Source: Achromobacter seleniivolatilans (GTDB lineage Bacteria; Pseudomonadota; Gammaproteobacteria; Burkholderiales; Burkholderiaceae_B). From it: a stretch of DNA of 64,000 bases. The stretch's first letter is position 1, and every line of letters starts with the position of its first letter. Positions 43,134-50,745 of this stretch are shown piece by piece. A program made the position numbers and the translations under genes. Below the pieces are notes generated by a model that was given only the letters and a program-made list of their open reading frames with translations, had not been told where the DNA came from and ran no database searches. The stretch spans positions 1,612,001 to 1,676,000 of the forward strand of contig NZ_CP132976.1 of NCBI RefSeq assembly GCF_030864005.1. Reading direction: 5' to 3'.

Positions 43134-43379
43134 CAAATCATCCTTCAGGCACGACTTATCAGCGGGCCATTCTGGATGAGTCGCAGCAGTGCACCAACGA
43201 CCTAATCGGCATATGGATATCGCATGCGGCGTTGGCGCGCGGTTCGCGTAGCGCTTGCAGCGGCCCGCTTTCGGACATAAATTGAGCAATGCTGTTTGCG
43301 GGTTTGCCCGTTGCGGCAATTGCCCAGAACAGCATTCCTAGGTTGTTTTTTATCTTTTGTGCCCGCCAGGAGCGATGCG
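43134..43379. promoter_or_regulatory. divergent promoter region
   Basis: 246 bp between the minus-strand flavoprotein and the plus-strand small secreted protein. It includes a nested inverted repeat (43288-43336) followed by a T-rich stretch at about 43343-43357, and the AGGAG ribosome site for 43380. A weak sigma-54-like match at 43233-43247 has two mismatches at key positions and is not called. Confidence 0.5.
43288..43336. repeat. nested inverted repeat with two inner hairpins
   Basis: Outer arms AATGCTGTT (43288-43296) and AACAGCATT (43328-43336) are perfect reverse complements. Between them are two smaller dyads: CGGG-TTTG-CCCG (43299-43310) and the palindrome GGCAATTGCC (43315-43324). 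The RNA could form a three-way junction in the leader of the 43380 gene; a T-rich stretch lies 7 bases downstream. Role unknown. Confidence 0.5.
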
Positions 43380-43763
43380 ATGAAAGTGAAACACCTGCTA
43401 GGCCCTGCAGCCCTTGCTGCATCCCTGCTGTTTTCCACGCCCGGCGTGGCTCAAACAGCGGACCCCGTCCCAATTGTGACGGGCAAACAATGGACTGAGT
43501 CCGACGCCAATCTGAAGAAAGCCTATCTACTGGGCGTGGCCAATCTTCTTCAAGTTGAACGGGCGTATCAAGAGCGCCGCGCGCCCCCCGATAGCCAAAG
43601 CCTGATCCCCAGATTCTCCAAGGGTTTGCAAACCCATACCATCGACTCAGTGCGTGACGGGCTGGATCGCTGGTATGCCGCCAATCCGACGCGGCTGGAC
43701 CGCCCCGTGATCGAAACCCTGTGGTTTGAGATCGTCGTACCCGGCGCCAAGCGCACCCCCTGA
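43380..43763 (+). CDS. small secreted hypothetical protein
   Basis: 127 residues with a signal peptide (MKVKHLLGPAALAASLLFST, cleavage near VAQ-T at about 25). The mature part (DPVPIVTGKQWTESDANLKK, then AYLLGVANLLQVERAYQ) is helical, with a conserved-looking WYAANPTRLDRPVIETLW segment near residue 95. AGGAG is 7 bases before the ATG. Ends 10 bp before a small lipoprotein gene, so probably one operon. Similar small periplasmic proteins occur beside glycine-zipper lipoproteins; function is not known. Confidence 0.75.
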   Translation: MKVKHLLGPAALAASLLFSTPGVAQTADPVPIVTGKQWTESDANLKKAYLLGVANLLQVERAYQERRAPPDSQSLIPRFSKGLQTHTIDSVRDGLDRWYAANPTRLDRPVIETLWFEIVVPGAKRTP

Positions 43764-43773
43764 AGGAGCCGTC

Positions 43774-43998
43774 ATGAAGATTATTCGATCGATTATCTTG
43801 GGCGTTGCAATAGGAACGCTAGGGGCCTGCACCAACATGACCCCTAAACAACAGGGCACGATGTCAGGCGCAGCCATAGGCGCCGCAGCTGGCGCCGGTA
43901 TCGCTGCCATCGCGGGCGGCAGCGCCTGGACTGGCGCGGCCATAGGTGGCGTGGCGGGCGGCGTCGCGGGCAATATCCGCGGTGGAAACTCCCACTGA
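43774..43998 (+). CDS. glycine-zipper lipoprotein
   Basis: 74 residues. The signal sequence MKIIRSIILGVAIGTLGAC ends in the lipobox LGAC (Cys19), so the mature protein is lipid-anchored. The rest is dominated by a glycine zipper: GAAIGAAAGAGIAAIAGG, then GAAIGGVAGGVAG, likely inserting in or packing against the outer membrane. AAGGAG lies just upstream of the ATG. Resembles OsmB/YMGG-type stress lipoproteins, which fits the envelope-stress character of the surrounding genes. Confidence 0.82.
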   Translation: MKIIRSIILGVAIGTLGACTNMTPKQQGTMSGAAIGAAAGAGIAAIAGGSAWTGAAIGGVAGGVAGNIRGGNSH

Positions 43999-44007
43999 TT
44001 CAATGCC

Positions 44008-44544
44008 TTATGCAGGCGCCGGGGACGAGTCCGCCCCCGGTGTCCAGCAGAACCACGTCAATCGCGGCACTGACTCGGAGTCGTCAGGATCGTCGTGCTC
44101 AAACCCGATATCCACGCCGCCGGCTGTTCTTACTTGAAAAGCAAATGGCGGCATATGAGGCCGCACGGACCGGATACCGATTCCATAGCCTGGCGCTGTG
44201 TCCAGAAACTGTTGCATAGCCATGCCAACGGGCAGCAGGTCTGCTTGCATTAACGCTAGCGAGCCGCCGCAAGCCACGCCCCCTCGTCCGCTGAAACTAT
44301 CCACAAAGACGGTGGCCAGAGCCGTTGCCGCAGCAAAATGAAATTCAGCGTCGCCATACGTGATGATCAACGGGAAGCAGGCTGGATCGTCCGCGCGGTA
44401 CGGGCGATCCAGATCAGCGGGGCTATAGATTTCCTCTGGCTCGCCCAATGCGGCGATTACCGCTTCAGGCGTGCTGGAAGCCACAGGCATATACGGGCCA
44501 AACGCGCCGGTTTGCAGGAAGGTAAGAAGGGATATTGACGTCAT
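44008..44544 (-). CDS. hypothetical protein
   Basis: 178 residues, no signal peptide or membrane segment. The opening TSISLLTFLQTGAFGPYMPV followed by STPEAVIAALGEPEEIYSPA resembles short bacterial proteins seen as immunity-like or solitary genes, where a regulator-like 'alpha then GxP' start recurs, but no toxin partner is nearby. It is convergent with the lipoprotein gene across 9 bp. I do not recognise its family. Confidence 0.65.
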   Translation of the reverse strand: MTSISLLTFLQTGAFGPYMPVASSTPEAVIAALGEPEEIYSPADLDRPYRADDPACFPLIITYGDAEFHFAAATALATVFVDSFSGRGGVACGGSLALMQADLLPVGMAMQQFLDTAPGYGIGIRSVRPHMPPFAFQVRTAGGVDIGFEHDDPDDSESVPRLTWFCWTPGADSSPAPA

Positions 44545-44583
44545 GCCGCCATTATCCCGCCCCGGCGCAGCCGATGCCGCTCC

Positions 44584-44775
44584 TTAACCGTATGCGCGGC
44601 GAGCGTAGGCGTTTTTAACGTACCCCGCCAATTCGGCCTCTACCGAAGAAATGGCTTCCGATTGCGGTTCATCGGGATGCAGCAGCCGTTGCGCAGCAGC
44701 CAACGTGCGCTGCGCACGGCGCTCTCCGTCACTTAAAGGGCGCACCAATTGGGGATTGTTGTTCTGTAATTCCAT
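44584..44775 (-). CDS. small hypothetical protein behind a sigma-54-type promoter
   Basis: 63 residues, hydrophilic and helical: MELQNNNPQLVRPLSDGERR, ending ELAGYVKNAYARRAYG. AGGAG lies 7 bases before ATG 44775. The longer in-frame reading to 44823 passes through the promoter element at 44819-44836, so it is rejected. The predicted transcription start (about 44808) gives a leader of about 33 bases. Function unknown; the promoter class and neighbours suggest a stress- or starvation-induced small protein. Confidence 0.7.
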   Translation of the reverse strand: MELQNNNPQLVRPLSDGERRAQRTLAAAQRLLHPDEPQSEAISSVEAELAGYVKNAYARRAYG

Positions 44776-44818
44776 GACGCTTCTCCTGGGAAACCATGAA
44801 AGACCGCATACCCCCTTC

Positions 44819-44836
44819 AGCAAGTCGCGTGCCCAA
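44819..44836 (-). promoter_or_regulatory. sigma-54 -24/-12 promoter-like element (minus strand)
   Basis: Reads TTGGGCACGCGACTTGCT on the minus strand: GGCACG-N4-TTGCT, matching consensus TGGCACG-N4-TTGCW except the first T. Predicted start of transcription about 44808, ahead of the 63-residue gene at 44775. Confidence 0.72.
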
Positions 44837-44861
44837 GCAAAAAAACCTTTGTCTGACTGTC

Positions 44862-44880
44862 TTGGGCACGCCGCTTGCTA
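44862..44880 (+). promoter_or_regulatory. sigma-54 -24/-12 promoter-like element (plus strand)
   Basis: TTGGGCACGCCGCTTGCTA: GGCACG-N4-TTGCT with the right spacing. It sits 26 bp from the minus-strand element at 44819-44836, facing away, and about 80 bp before the gene at 44961. Confidence 0.72.
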
Positions 44881-44960
44881 GAGGGAAATCCCCTTCGCGG
44901 CGGCAGCCAGACGGCAACATGGCGCTGCGAGTTTCGCGGTTGTCGAAACAAGGATCTTCC

Positions 44961-45251
44961 ATGGCCTCGCCCCAGCCCATCCCCGCGCCGATGCAAATCG
45001 GCGGCACAACGGTGCATTTCCTTCATCCCCATACAGCGTCAAGCGAGGCAATCGCGCCGGAAGCAGCGGCTTATCCGCCCTGCGCCAACGGCATCTTTGC
45101 GCACCTGGAACCCGCAGGGGCCACTCCGCCGCCCCCGATCCCTGCCGAAGTACATCGGCGCAAGCGCGTCGGGTTTGGCGTGTATCTGCTCCTTGTGTTT
45201 TGGGCCATTTGCGCCGCGATGCTGTTGAGCTTTTCCGTGTTGACCGCGTGA
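44961..45251 (+). CDS. small tail-anchored hypothetical membrane protein
   Basis: 96 residues from ATG 44961 (AAGGA 7 bases ahead). The N-terminal two-thirds is hydrophilic and proline-rich (PAGATPPPPIPAEVHRRKR), followed by one C-terminal membrane segment, FGVYLLLVFWAICAAMLLSF (about 72-91), leaving only a few residues outside. In-frame starts at 44796 and 44919 are possible, but 44796 lies upstream of the predicted sigma-54 promoter. Function unknown; topology predicts cytoplasmic bulk with a C-terminal anchor. Confidence 0.65.
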   Translation: MASPQPIPAPMQIGGTTVHFLHPHTASSEAIAPEAAAYPPCANGIFAHLEPAGATPPPPIPAEVHRRKRVGFGVYLLLVFWAICAAMLLSFSVLTA

Positions 45252-45287
45252 CCGGGCTCGCCAGCGCTGAAGAGGATTCAGGGTGTG

Positions 45288-45341
45288 CGGGATGCTTTTA
45301 CACCGCCAGGTAAGAACTTACCGGCGCCGGGCCGCATCCCG
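45288..45341. terminator. nested inverted repeat between convergent genes
   Basis: Outer stem CGGGATGC (45288-45295) / GCATCCCG (45334-45341) encloses an inner hairpin GGTAAG-AA-CTTACC (45309-45322). It lies between the ends of the 44961 gene and the TonB-dependent receptor gene, so a bidirectional terminator is likely. Confidence 0.5.
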
Positions 45342-45349
45342 CTCCAGGC

Positions 45350-47545
45350 TCAGTATTGATACCGCATGGTCAGCACGGCGCTTCTGCCCGCCCCCCACGC
45401 CCCTTGGCTGTAGAACCCGACCTGGCTGTAGTACTTGCGGTCAAATAGGTTGTTGACGTTAAGCTGGGCCGTAAGGTTGCGGTTGAAGCGATAGCGCGCC
45501 ATCAGGTTGGTGATGGCATAACTACCCTGGCCGACCCGTTCATCTCCATTGGGGCCGCTGCCAATCGAGTAAACACCGCTCTGCCAGTTGACGCCGCCGC
45601 CTACAGTCAGTCGATTCCAGTCACCCGGCAATTGATAGGTGGTGAAGACCCGTACCAGACTGCGAGGCTGGTCAGTCTGAATCGCATTGCCTTGGCCATC
45701 ACGGGCGGTCCAGTGCGACCACCCGGCCGCAAGATTCCAGCCCGGCGACACTTCACCTGAGACTTCCAGGTCAAACCCGCGGCTGCGCGTGCCCTGAGCA
45801 GCCGAATAGGCCTGGTTGATCGTGCCGGGCACCATGTAACCGGGATCGATCTGTGCCACGTTGTCCTGTTCCACTTGGAACACTGCGGCGCTGGCGTTCA
45901 GGCGCCCTTCCAGAAACTCGCCTTTGATACCGGCCTCGTACGCCTTGCCGTCCAGCGGGTCCAGCCAGCCCCCGTTGCGGTCCTGATAGCTTTGCGGATT
46001 GAAGATTCCGGTATAGCTCACGTAGGCGGTGTACGTTTCATTGATGTCGTATAACAACCCGGCGTAAGGCGTAAATTCATTCTTCTCAAAGGCCATGCGG
46101 CTGCCGCCGTCAAAGCCGACCGAGTCAGTCTTCCATGTGCTGTATCGCCCGCCCACGATCAATTTCAGCGGATCTGCCAGATTGAGGCGCAGCGCCCCAT
46201 ACCACCCGGTTTGCTTGGTGGTGTATCGGCTTGCCGTAACCGAAGTGTCGCTCCAATCGGGTTCAGGGTAGGAACCGTCCCAGTTCATGAAATTGCCAAC
46301 CGGCGTGGTGGACATAGCGGCACGGTAGTCAAAATCGGCGTATTGGCGATTCAGGCTCGCCCCCACCACGGCCTCATGACGGCGGCCGAACAGGGTAAAG
46401 GGGCCGGACGCCTTGACGTCCAAACTGTTCTGCTTGCGATCCCCCAAGTACCATGCGGGCGATGCGCCCATGCCCAGGCCGGTTTCCCGATCGGGCCAGC
46501 CGTACAGATAGAGCAGTTTGCCGTCCATCTCGTGCTTGGAATGGGAGACTGCGGCCTCGACTTTCCATTCATTGTCAAAGCGGTGTTCCAGGGTGGCGAA
46601 GCCCCCTTGTGTCGTGCTGCCCCAAGAGCTCCAGTCTGCCCCCGTGTTAAGCGAACGGCGCCAATCGGTACGGCCGCCGTCGGCGTACCACAGCGGGAAG
46701 CCGCCCCAACTGCTGCGCTGCGGATCGTTGTTCTGGTAGTTGAACCCGATGCTGAGAGTGGTGCGCGACGTCAGGTCGGCATCCACCACGCCATAGAAGA
46801 TCTTCTTGCGATTCTGATAGCCGTCCAGATAGGAATGGTTGTCTTGATACGCCGATACGATACGCCCGCGCACGCTCCCCTCGGTGTTTAGCGGCGTGGA
46901 CAGGTCTACCGAGCCACGATATGTATCCCAATTGCCTGCGCTGACGCTTACATCCGCCTTGAATTCGCGGCTGATGGCATGTTTGCGCACCAGATTGATC
47001 GACGCAGATGGATTGCCCGCGCCCGTCATCAGCCCGGTTGCGCCGCGAACGACTTCTATCCGGTCATAAATGATGGGATCAATGGATGACTCCCCAGCCG
47101 CATAACCGACGTCAAAACTCGTGGGCATGCCGTCATACATGTAGTTGCTGACACTGAAACCCCGTGAGCTGAACGAAGACCGCTCACTGTCGTAGGTCTG
47201 TACCGAAATGCCCGGCGTGCTGGCCATGACGTCGGCCAGCGATCGCATGTCTTCATCTTCCATGCGTTGACGGGTAACGACGGTTACCGACTGCGGCGTT
47301 TCTCGCAGCGTTAAGGGTAGCCCCGTGCTGGCGGAGGTGGCTCGCGGTGTGTATGAGCCAGTGCCCTCGGTTGTGGTGCTGTCCGATTCGCCTACGACTT
47401 GTACGGAAGGCAATGTGGCCACACCACTTTGCTGCGCCGACGCGGCGGCGGATGCGAATGCTAAAAAAAGCAGGCCGCAGGTGCGGCGCAGGACAAACTG
47501 TGTGCGTGCTGCGGCAGTGAGGCCAACAGGCCATTGATCTTGCAT
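45350..47545 (-). CDS. TonB-dependent siderophore receptor
   Basis: 731-residue outer-membrane beta-barrel receptor. A signal peptide (about 1-37, ending ASAQQS) leads to a TonB-box-like segment, a plug domain with LTLRETPQSVTVVTRQRMED and IEVVRGATGLMTGAGNPSAS, and a 22-strand-type barrel ending in the aromatic residue of TMRYQY, as outer-membrane insertion requires. The N-terminal STN signalling domain is missing, so it is a FhuE/FoxA-like transducer-free receptor. No sigma/anti-sigma or siderophore genes adjoin; a Fur-like site precedes it. Likely imports a ferric hydroxamate or similar xenosiderophore. Confidence 0.93.
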   Translation of the reverse strand: MQDQWPVGLTAAARTQFVLRRTCGLLFLAFASAAASAQQSGVATLPSVQVVGESDSTTTEGTGSYTPRATSASTGLPLTLRETPQSVTVVTRQRMEDEDMRSLADVMASTPGISVQTYDSERSSFSSRGFSVSNYMYDGMPTSFDVGYAAGESSIDPIIYDRIEVVRGATGLMTGAGNPSASINLVRKHAISREFKADVSVSAGNWDTYRGSVDLSTPLNTEGSVRGRIVSAYQDNHSYLDGYQNRKKIFYGVVDADLTSRTTLSIGFNYQNNDPQRSSWGGFPLWYADGGRTDWRRSLNTGADWSSWGSTTQGGFATLEHRFDNEWKVEAAVSHSKHEMDGKLLYLYGWPDRETGLGMGASPAWYLGDRKQNSLDVKASGPFTLFGRRHEAVVGASLNRQYADFDYRAAMSTTPVGNFMNWDGSYPEPDWSDTSVTASRYTTKQTGWYGALRLNLADPLKLIVGGRYSTWKTDSVGFDGGSRMAFEKNEFTPYAGLLYDINETYTAYVSYTGIFNPQSYQDRNGGWLDPLDGKAYEAGIKGEFLEGRLNASAAVFQVEQDNVAQIDPGYMVPGTINQAYSAAQGTRSRGFDLEVSGEVSPGWNLAAGWSHWTARDGQGNAIQTDQPRSLVRVFTTYQLPGDWNRLTVGGGVNWQSGVYSIGSGPNGDERVGQGSYAITNLMARYRFNRNLTAQLNVNNLFDRKYYSQVGFYSQGAWGAGRSAVLTMRYQY

Positions 47546-47590
47546 GTAAATTCCCTTTCCCTGACCCGACGATGAATCGGAGAAAAGTGT

Positions 47591-47610
47591 AATGCAACTG
47601 ATTCGCATGT
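47591..47610 (-). promoter_or_regulatory. possible Fur box upstream of the siderophore receptor
   Basis: AATGCAACTGATTCGCATGT resembles the Fur consensus, keeping AATG, GATT and CAT at expected spacing, with an imperfect ATGC...GCAT dyad. It lies 45-65 bp before the receptor start (47545), as expected for iron-repressed receptor genes. Confidence 0.45.
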
Positions 47611-47688
47611 AGATTATGTGTGGCGAATTTACGACTCTGCTCTGACCCTGTTTCTACATCGCCCGGGCTCTCGAAACAGGCCTACGCC

Positions 47689-47706
47689 CAGGCACGCGAA
47701 TTGCGG
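47689..47706 (+). promoter_or_regulatory. sigma-54 -24/-12 promoter-like element
   Basis: CAGGCACGCGAATTGCGG: GGCACG-N4-TTGC. Predicted transcription start near 47716, about 23 bases before the ATG of the lipid operon at 47739, which has CGGAG as ribosome site. Confidence 0.65.
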
Positions 47707-47738
47707 CAGTCACGGACTTTTCTCTGTCCGGAGCGACT

Positions 47739-48509
47739 ATGGCAGTTCCCGCCGATGGTTCCCCGCAGCTGCTGACGGTGCTTACCGTCAACACCCATAA
47801 GGGCTTCACCAGTTTCAATCGCCGTTTTATGTTGCACGACCTGCGCGAAGCGCTGCGGATGGCAGCGCCAGACGTGGTGTTTCTGCAAGAAGTGCTGGGG
47901 GAACATGTGACCCACGCGGAACGTCACGTGGGCGCGTGGCCCGCCATATCGCAATATGAATTTCTGGCAGATACCTTGTGGTCCGACTACGCCTATGGCC
48001 GTAACGCGGTCTATCCCGCCGGGCACCATGGCAATGCCATCCTGTCGCGCTACCCAATAGAGCGGTTTGAGAATCACGATGTCAGCGTTCACGGGCATGA
48101 AGGCCGGGGCCTGCTGCACTGCGTGCTGCGCGTACCCGGCCACGACACCCCGGTGCACACGATTTGCGTGCATCTGGGCTTGCTGGAACGCCATCGCGGC
48201 GAACAAATGCGCAGACTTTGCCGTCTGGTGGACCGCGATGTTCCTGCTGATGAACCCTTGCTTATCGCGGGCGACTTCAATGACTGGCGGCACAAGGCAG
48301 ACCGTCTGATGGTCAGCTGCGGCGCAAAGGAAGTCTTCACGACCCGGCTGGGCCGCCCTGCCCGCACCTTTCCGGCGCGTTGGCCCGTGCTGCGCCTGGA
48401 CAGGATCTATGTGCGCAACGTGCGCGACTGGCAGCCCCTGCCGCTGGCGTCTCGCGTGTGGTCGCGGCTGTCTGACCATGTGCCGATCTCTGCGGAGATT
48501 GCGTTATGA
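47739..48509 (+). CDS. endonuclease/exonuclease/phosphatase-family protein (YbhP-like)
   Basis: 256 residues of the EEP metallohydrolase fold. Catalytic motifs in order: TVNTHKGF (about 17-24, replacing the usual TxNI), FLQEVLGE (Gln-Glu metal ligand, about 48-55), HGNAILSRYP, AGDFNDWRHKADRL (about 176-189) and C-terminal SDHVPISAEI with the catalytic Asp-His. It starts the clsB-ybhN-like operon, overlapping clsB by 4 bp, the same gene order as ybhP-clsB-ybhN in Escherichia coli. It probably acts on a phospholipid- or nucleotide-type phosphodiester; the real substrate is unknown. Confidence 0.88.
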   Translation: MAVPADGSPQLLTVLTVNTHKGFTSFNRRFMLHDLREALRMAAPDVVFLQEVLGEHVTHAERHVGAWPAISQYEFLADTLWSDYAYGRNAVYPAGHHGNAILSRYPIERFENHDVSVHGHEGRGLLHCVLRVPGHDTPVHTICVHLGLLERHRGEQMRRLCRLVDRDVPADEPLLIAGDFNDWRHKADRLMVSCGAKEVFTTRLGRPARTFPARWPVLRLDRIYVRNVRDWQPLPLASRVWSRLSDHVPISAEIAL

Positions 48510-49708
48510 ATGCCGTGAATCTGGGATGGCGCGAGGGCAACCGCTACACATTGCTTGAAAACGGCGAAGTCTATTTTCCGGCCGTGCGCCGCGCCATCGA
48601 GGCCGCAAAGAACGAGGTACTGGTCGAGACTTTCATCCTGTTCGACGACAAGGTGGGTCAGGAATTGCAGCAGGTCCTGATCGCAGCGGCACAGCGCGGC
48701 GTCAACGTGGACCTGCTGGTGGACGGCTACGGGTCGGACGAACTGTCTGAAGCGTTCGTCGCTGCCATGACAGCCAGCGGCGTACGGTTCCACATCTTTG
48801 ACCCGCGCCCCAGGCTTTTGGGTATCCGCACGAATGTATTTCGCCGTATGCACCGGAAGATTGTGGCCGTGGACGGCGTTTGCGCGCTCGTTGGGGGTAT
48901 CAATTTCTCGGCCGACCACCTGCCAGACTTCGGGCCGCAGGCCAAACAAGACTACGCCGTGCAGGTTGACGGGCCGCTGGCGGCCGACATCGCAGACTAT
49001 GCGCGTGCGGCGCTGGCGCGTCACCGCCCGCGCCGCTGGAGGCGCGGCGACCGGGACTCCATGCCCGACGGCGATGGCGGCGGGCGTCTGGTGGTACGCG
49101 ATAACCTGGGCCATACGACGGATATTGAACGCTACTACCGGGCCGGCCTGCGGTCCGCCAAACATGATGTGCTGATTGCCAATGCCTATTTCTTCCCTGG
49201 CTACCGGCTGCTTCGGGACCTGGTCAAAGCCGCCAGGCGCGGAGTACGGGTGCGGCTGCTGCTGCAAGGCGAACCCGATATGCTGGTGGCCCGGTTGGCC
49301 GCGACCATGCTGTATGACTATTTGATCGCGGCCGGCGTCGAGATCTTTGAATATTGCAAACGGCCCCTGCACGGCAAGGTAGCTTGCGTCGATGACGACT
49401 GGTCCACCGTGGGTTCAAGCAATCTCGATCCTCTGAGTCTGGCCTTGAACCTTGAGGCGAACGTCGTGGCGCGGGATGCCTCGCTGAACAGCGCCTTGCG
49501 AGCCAGCCTGGAACGGCTGATTGCCCAGGACTGCAAGCCCGTGCCTGCGGCGTCCAAACCCACGCGCGGACTGCGGCGGTTCTGGCTGGGTGTGGTGGTG
49601 TTTCACTTCTTACGACGGTTTCCCGTCTGGGCGGGATCTTTGCCCGCCCACAAGCCGCGCCTGCACACCGTGAAGGCCGATAGCCCAAGCGAAAGCGAGA
49701 CGGCATGA
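48506..49708 (+). CDS. clsB: cardiolipin synthase ClsB-type
   Basis: 400 residues, phospholipase D superfamily. Two HKD motifs are visible: MHRKIVAVDG with His116, and LHGKVACVDDDWSTVGSSN with His289, which together form one active site. It lacks the N-terminal membrane helices of ClsA, as ClsB (YbhO) does. It transfers a phosphatidyl group to make cardiolipin from phosphatidylglycerol or phosphatidylethanolamine. Overlaps both neighbours by 4 bp (ATGA), so YbhP-like, ClsB and the YbhN-like protein are made together. Transcription is probably from the sigma-54-like element at 47689. Confidence 0.92.
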   Translation: MNAVNLGWREGNRYTLLENGEVYFPAVRRAIEAAKNEVLVETFILFDDKVGQELQQVLIAAAQRGVNVDLLVDGYGSDELSEAFVAAMTASGVRFHIFDPRPRLLGIRTNVFRRMHRKIVAVDGVCALVGGINFSADHLPDFGPQAKQDYAVQVDGPLAADIADYARAALARHRPRRWRRGDRDSMPDGDGGGRLVVRDNLGHTTDIERYYRAGLRSAKHDVLIANAYFFPGYRLLRDLVKAARRGVRVRLLLQGEPDMLVARLAATMLYDYLIAAGVEIFEYCKRPLHGKVACVDDDWSTVGSSNLDPLSLALNLEANVVARDASLNSALRASLERLIAQDCKPVPAASKPTRGLRRFWLGVVVFHFLRRFPVWAGSLPAHKPRLHTVKADSPSESETA

Positions 49709-50706
49709 GGATCTTTCGCACATCCTTCATGCGGTCGCTGCGCCACCGCTGGCCGCGCATCAAGAAAGTGCTGCCGTGGCTGATTCTTGCTGTCGTCGCC
49801 TGCCTGCTGTTTTACTTTGGCCGTTCGGTGGACTGGCCGCAGGTCTGGCTGGCCATGCGCCGCATTCCGCGCGAATCGGTGTTGATCGCAGCGGGCCTTG
49901 TCGCATCAGGCTATTTGATCTATGGCTCTTTAGACCTGCTCGGGCGCCGCTACACGGGGCACAAATTGCCGTGGCCCACGGTGTTGGGGGTAGCGATGGT
50001 CAGTTACGCGCTAAACCTGAGCCTGGGCGTGCTGGTCGGCGGCCTTGGGGCGCGCTTGCGGCTTTACGCCAAGCTGGGCTGCCGCAAGGCAATCGCGACC
50101 CGGGTCGCCTTGTTCTCGGCGGCGTCCAACTGGATAGGCTATGGATGGGTCGCCGGGGTGGTGTTTGTCAGTGGCGCCATCCCCGTGCCCTCGGGGTGGG
50201 ACATCGGCAGTGGACTCCTGCGCGGGATCGGCGCGGTATTGCTGGCGGCTGTTGCCTCTTATGTATGGCTTTGCGCCCGGTCCAAGCGCCGTTCTGCCAC
50301 TTGGCTGGGGCAAAAGATCCATTTGCCGCGCGGCCGCATGGCCCTGTTGCAAAGCCTGATCGGCGCGCTGTCGTGGATGTGCATGGGCGCTGTCGCCTGG
50401 GTGCTGCTGCAAGGCAAGGCGCCCTACCCTGTGGTACTGGGCATTTTGCTGTGTTCCAGCTTCGCGGCTGTGCTGACCCGCGTGCCTGGCGGTCTGGGCA
50501 CGACTGAAGCCATCTTCGTCGCGGTGCTGTCTCCACCCTTGCCAGCCACCGAGGTGCTGGGCGCCGCCTTGGCCTACCGGGCGTTTTACGCGCTGACACC
50601 GCTCTGCCTGGCATTGCTGGCGTTTCCGATTGCCGAAGCCTTGCTGGCTTGGCGCAAGCGGCAGTCGCCGCAACCGCTACAGCCTACAGACAAGCTGACT
50701 CTATAG
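49705..50706 (+). CDS. YbhN-like lysylphosphatidylglycerol synthase-type membrane protein
   Basis: 333 residues, about eight hydrophobic segments (first LPWLILAVVACLLFYFGRS, about 24-42). Segments LGVLVGGLGARLRLYAKLG and RVPGGLGTTEAIFVAVL match the UPF0104/lysylphosphatidylglycerol-synthase transmembrane family, without the catalytic soluble domain of MprF. E. coli YbhN has this position in the ybhP-clsB-ybhN operon. A lipid flippase or lipid-handling role is inferred from family and neighbours. Confidence 0.87.
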   Translation: MRIFRTSFMRSLRHRWPRIKKVLPWLILAVVACLLFYFGRSVDWPQVWLAMRRIPRESVLIAAGLVASGYLIYGSLDLLGRRYTGHKLPWPTVLGVAMVSYALNLSLGVLVGGLGARLRLYAKLGCRKAIATRVALFSAASNWIGYGWVAGVVFVSGAIPVPSGWDIGSGLLRGIGAVLLAAVASYVWLCARSKRRSATWLGQKIHLPRGRMALLQSLIGALSWMCMGAVAWVLLQGKAPYPVVLGILLCSSFAAVLTRVPGGLGTTEAIFVAVLSPPLPATEVLGAALAYRAFYALTPLCLALLAFPIAEALLAWRKRQSPQPLQPTDKLTL

Positions 50707-50716
50707 CAGCATGCTG

Positions 50717-50733
50717 TGGGCACGCGGCTTGCT
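50717..50733 (+). promoter_or_regulatory. sigma-54 -24/-12 promoter-like element
   Basis: TGGGCACGCGGCTTGCT: GGCACG-N4-TTGCT. It begins 11 bp after the ybhN-like stop. Predicted start of transcription is about 50744, practically at the ATG of the following gene (50746), so either the mRNA is almost leaderless or translation begins at a later in-frame codon such as GTG 50782. Confidence 0.68.
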
Positions 50734-50745
50734 GCGCCGGCAGGC

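Noticed and set aside
43233..43247. Sigma-54-like TGGCGCG-N4-TCGC upstream of the 43380 gene
   Set aside because: Two mismatches at conserved positions; could be chance in GC-rich sequence.
44584..44823. Longer start for the 63-residue gene
   Set aside because: It would place the start codon within the sigma-54-like promoter; the ATG at 44775 has a strong ribosome site.
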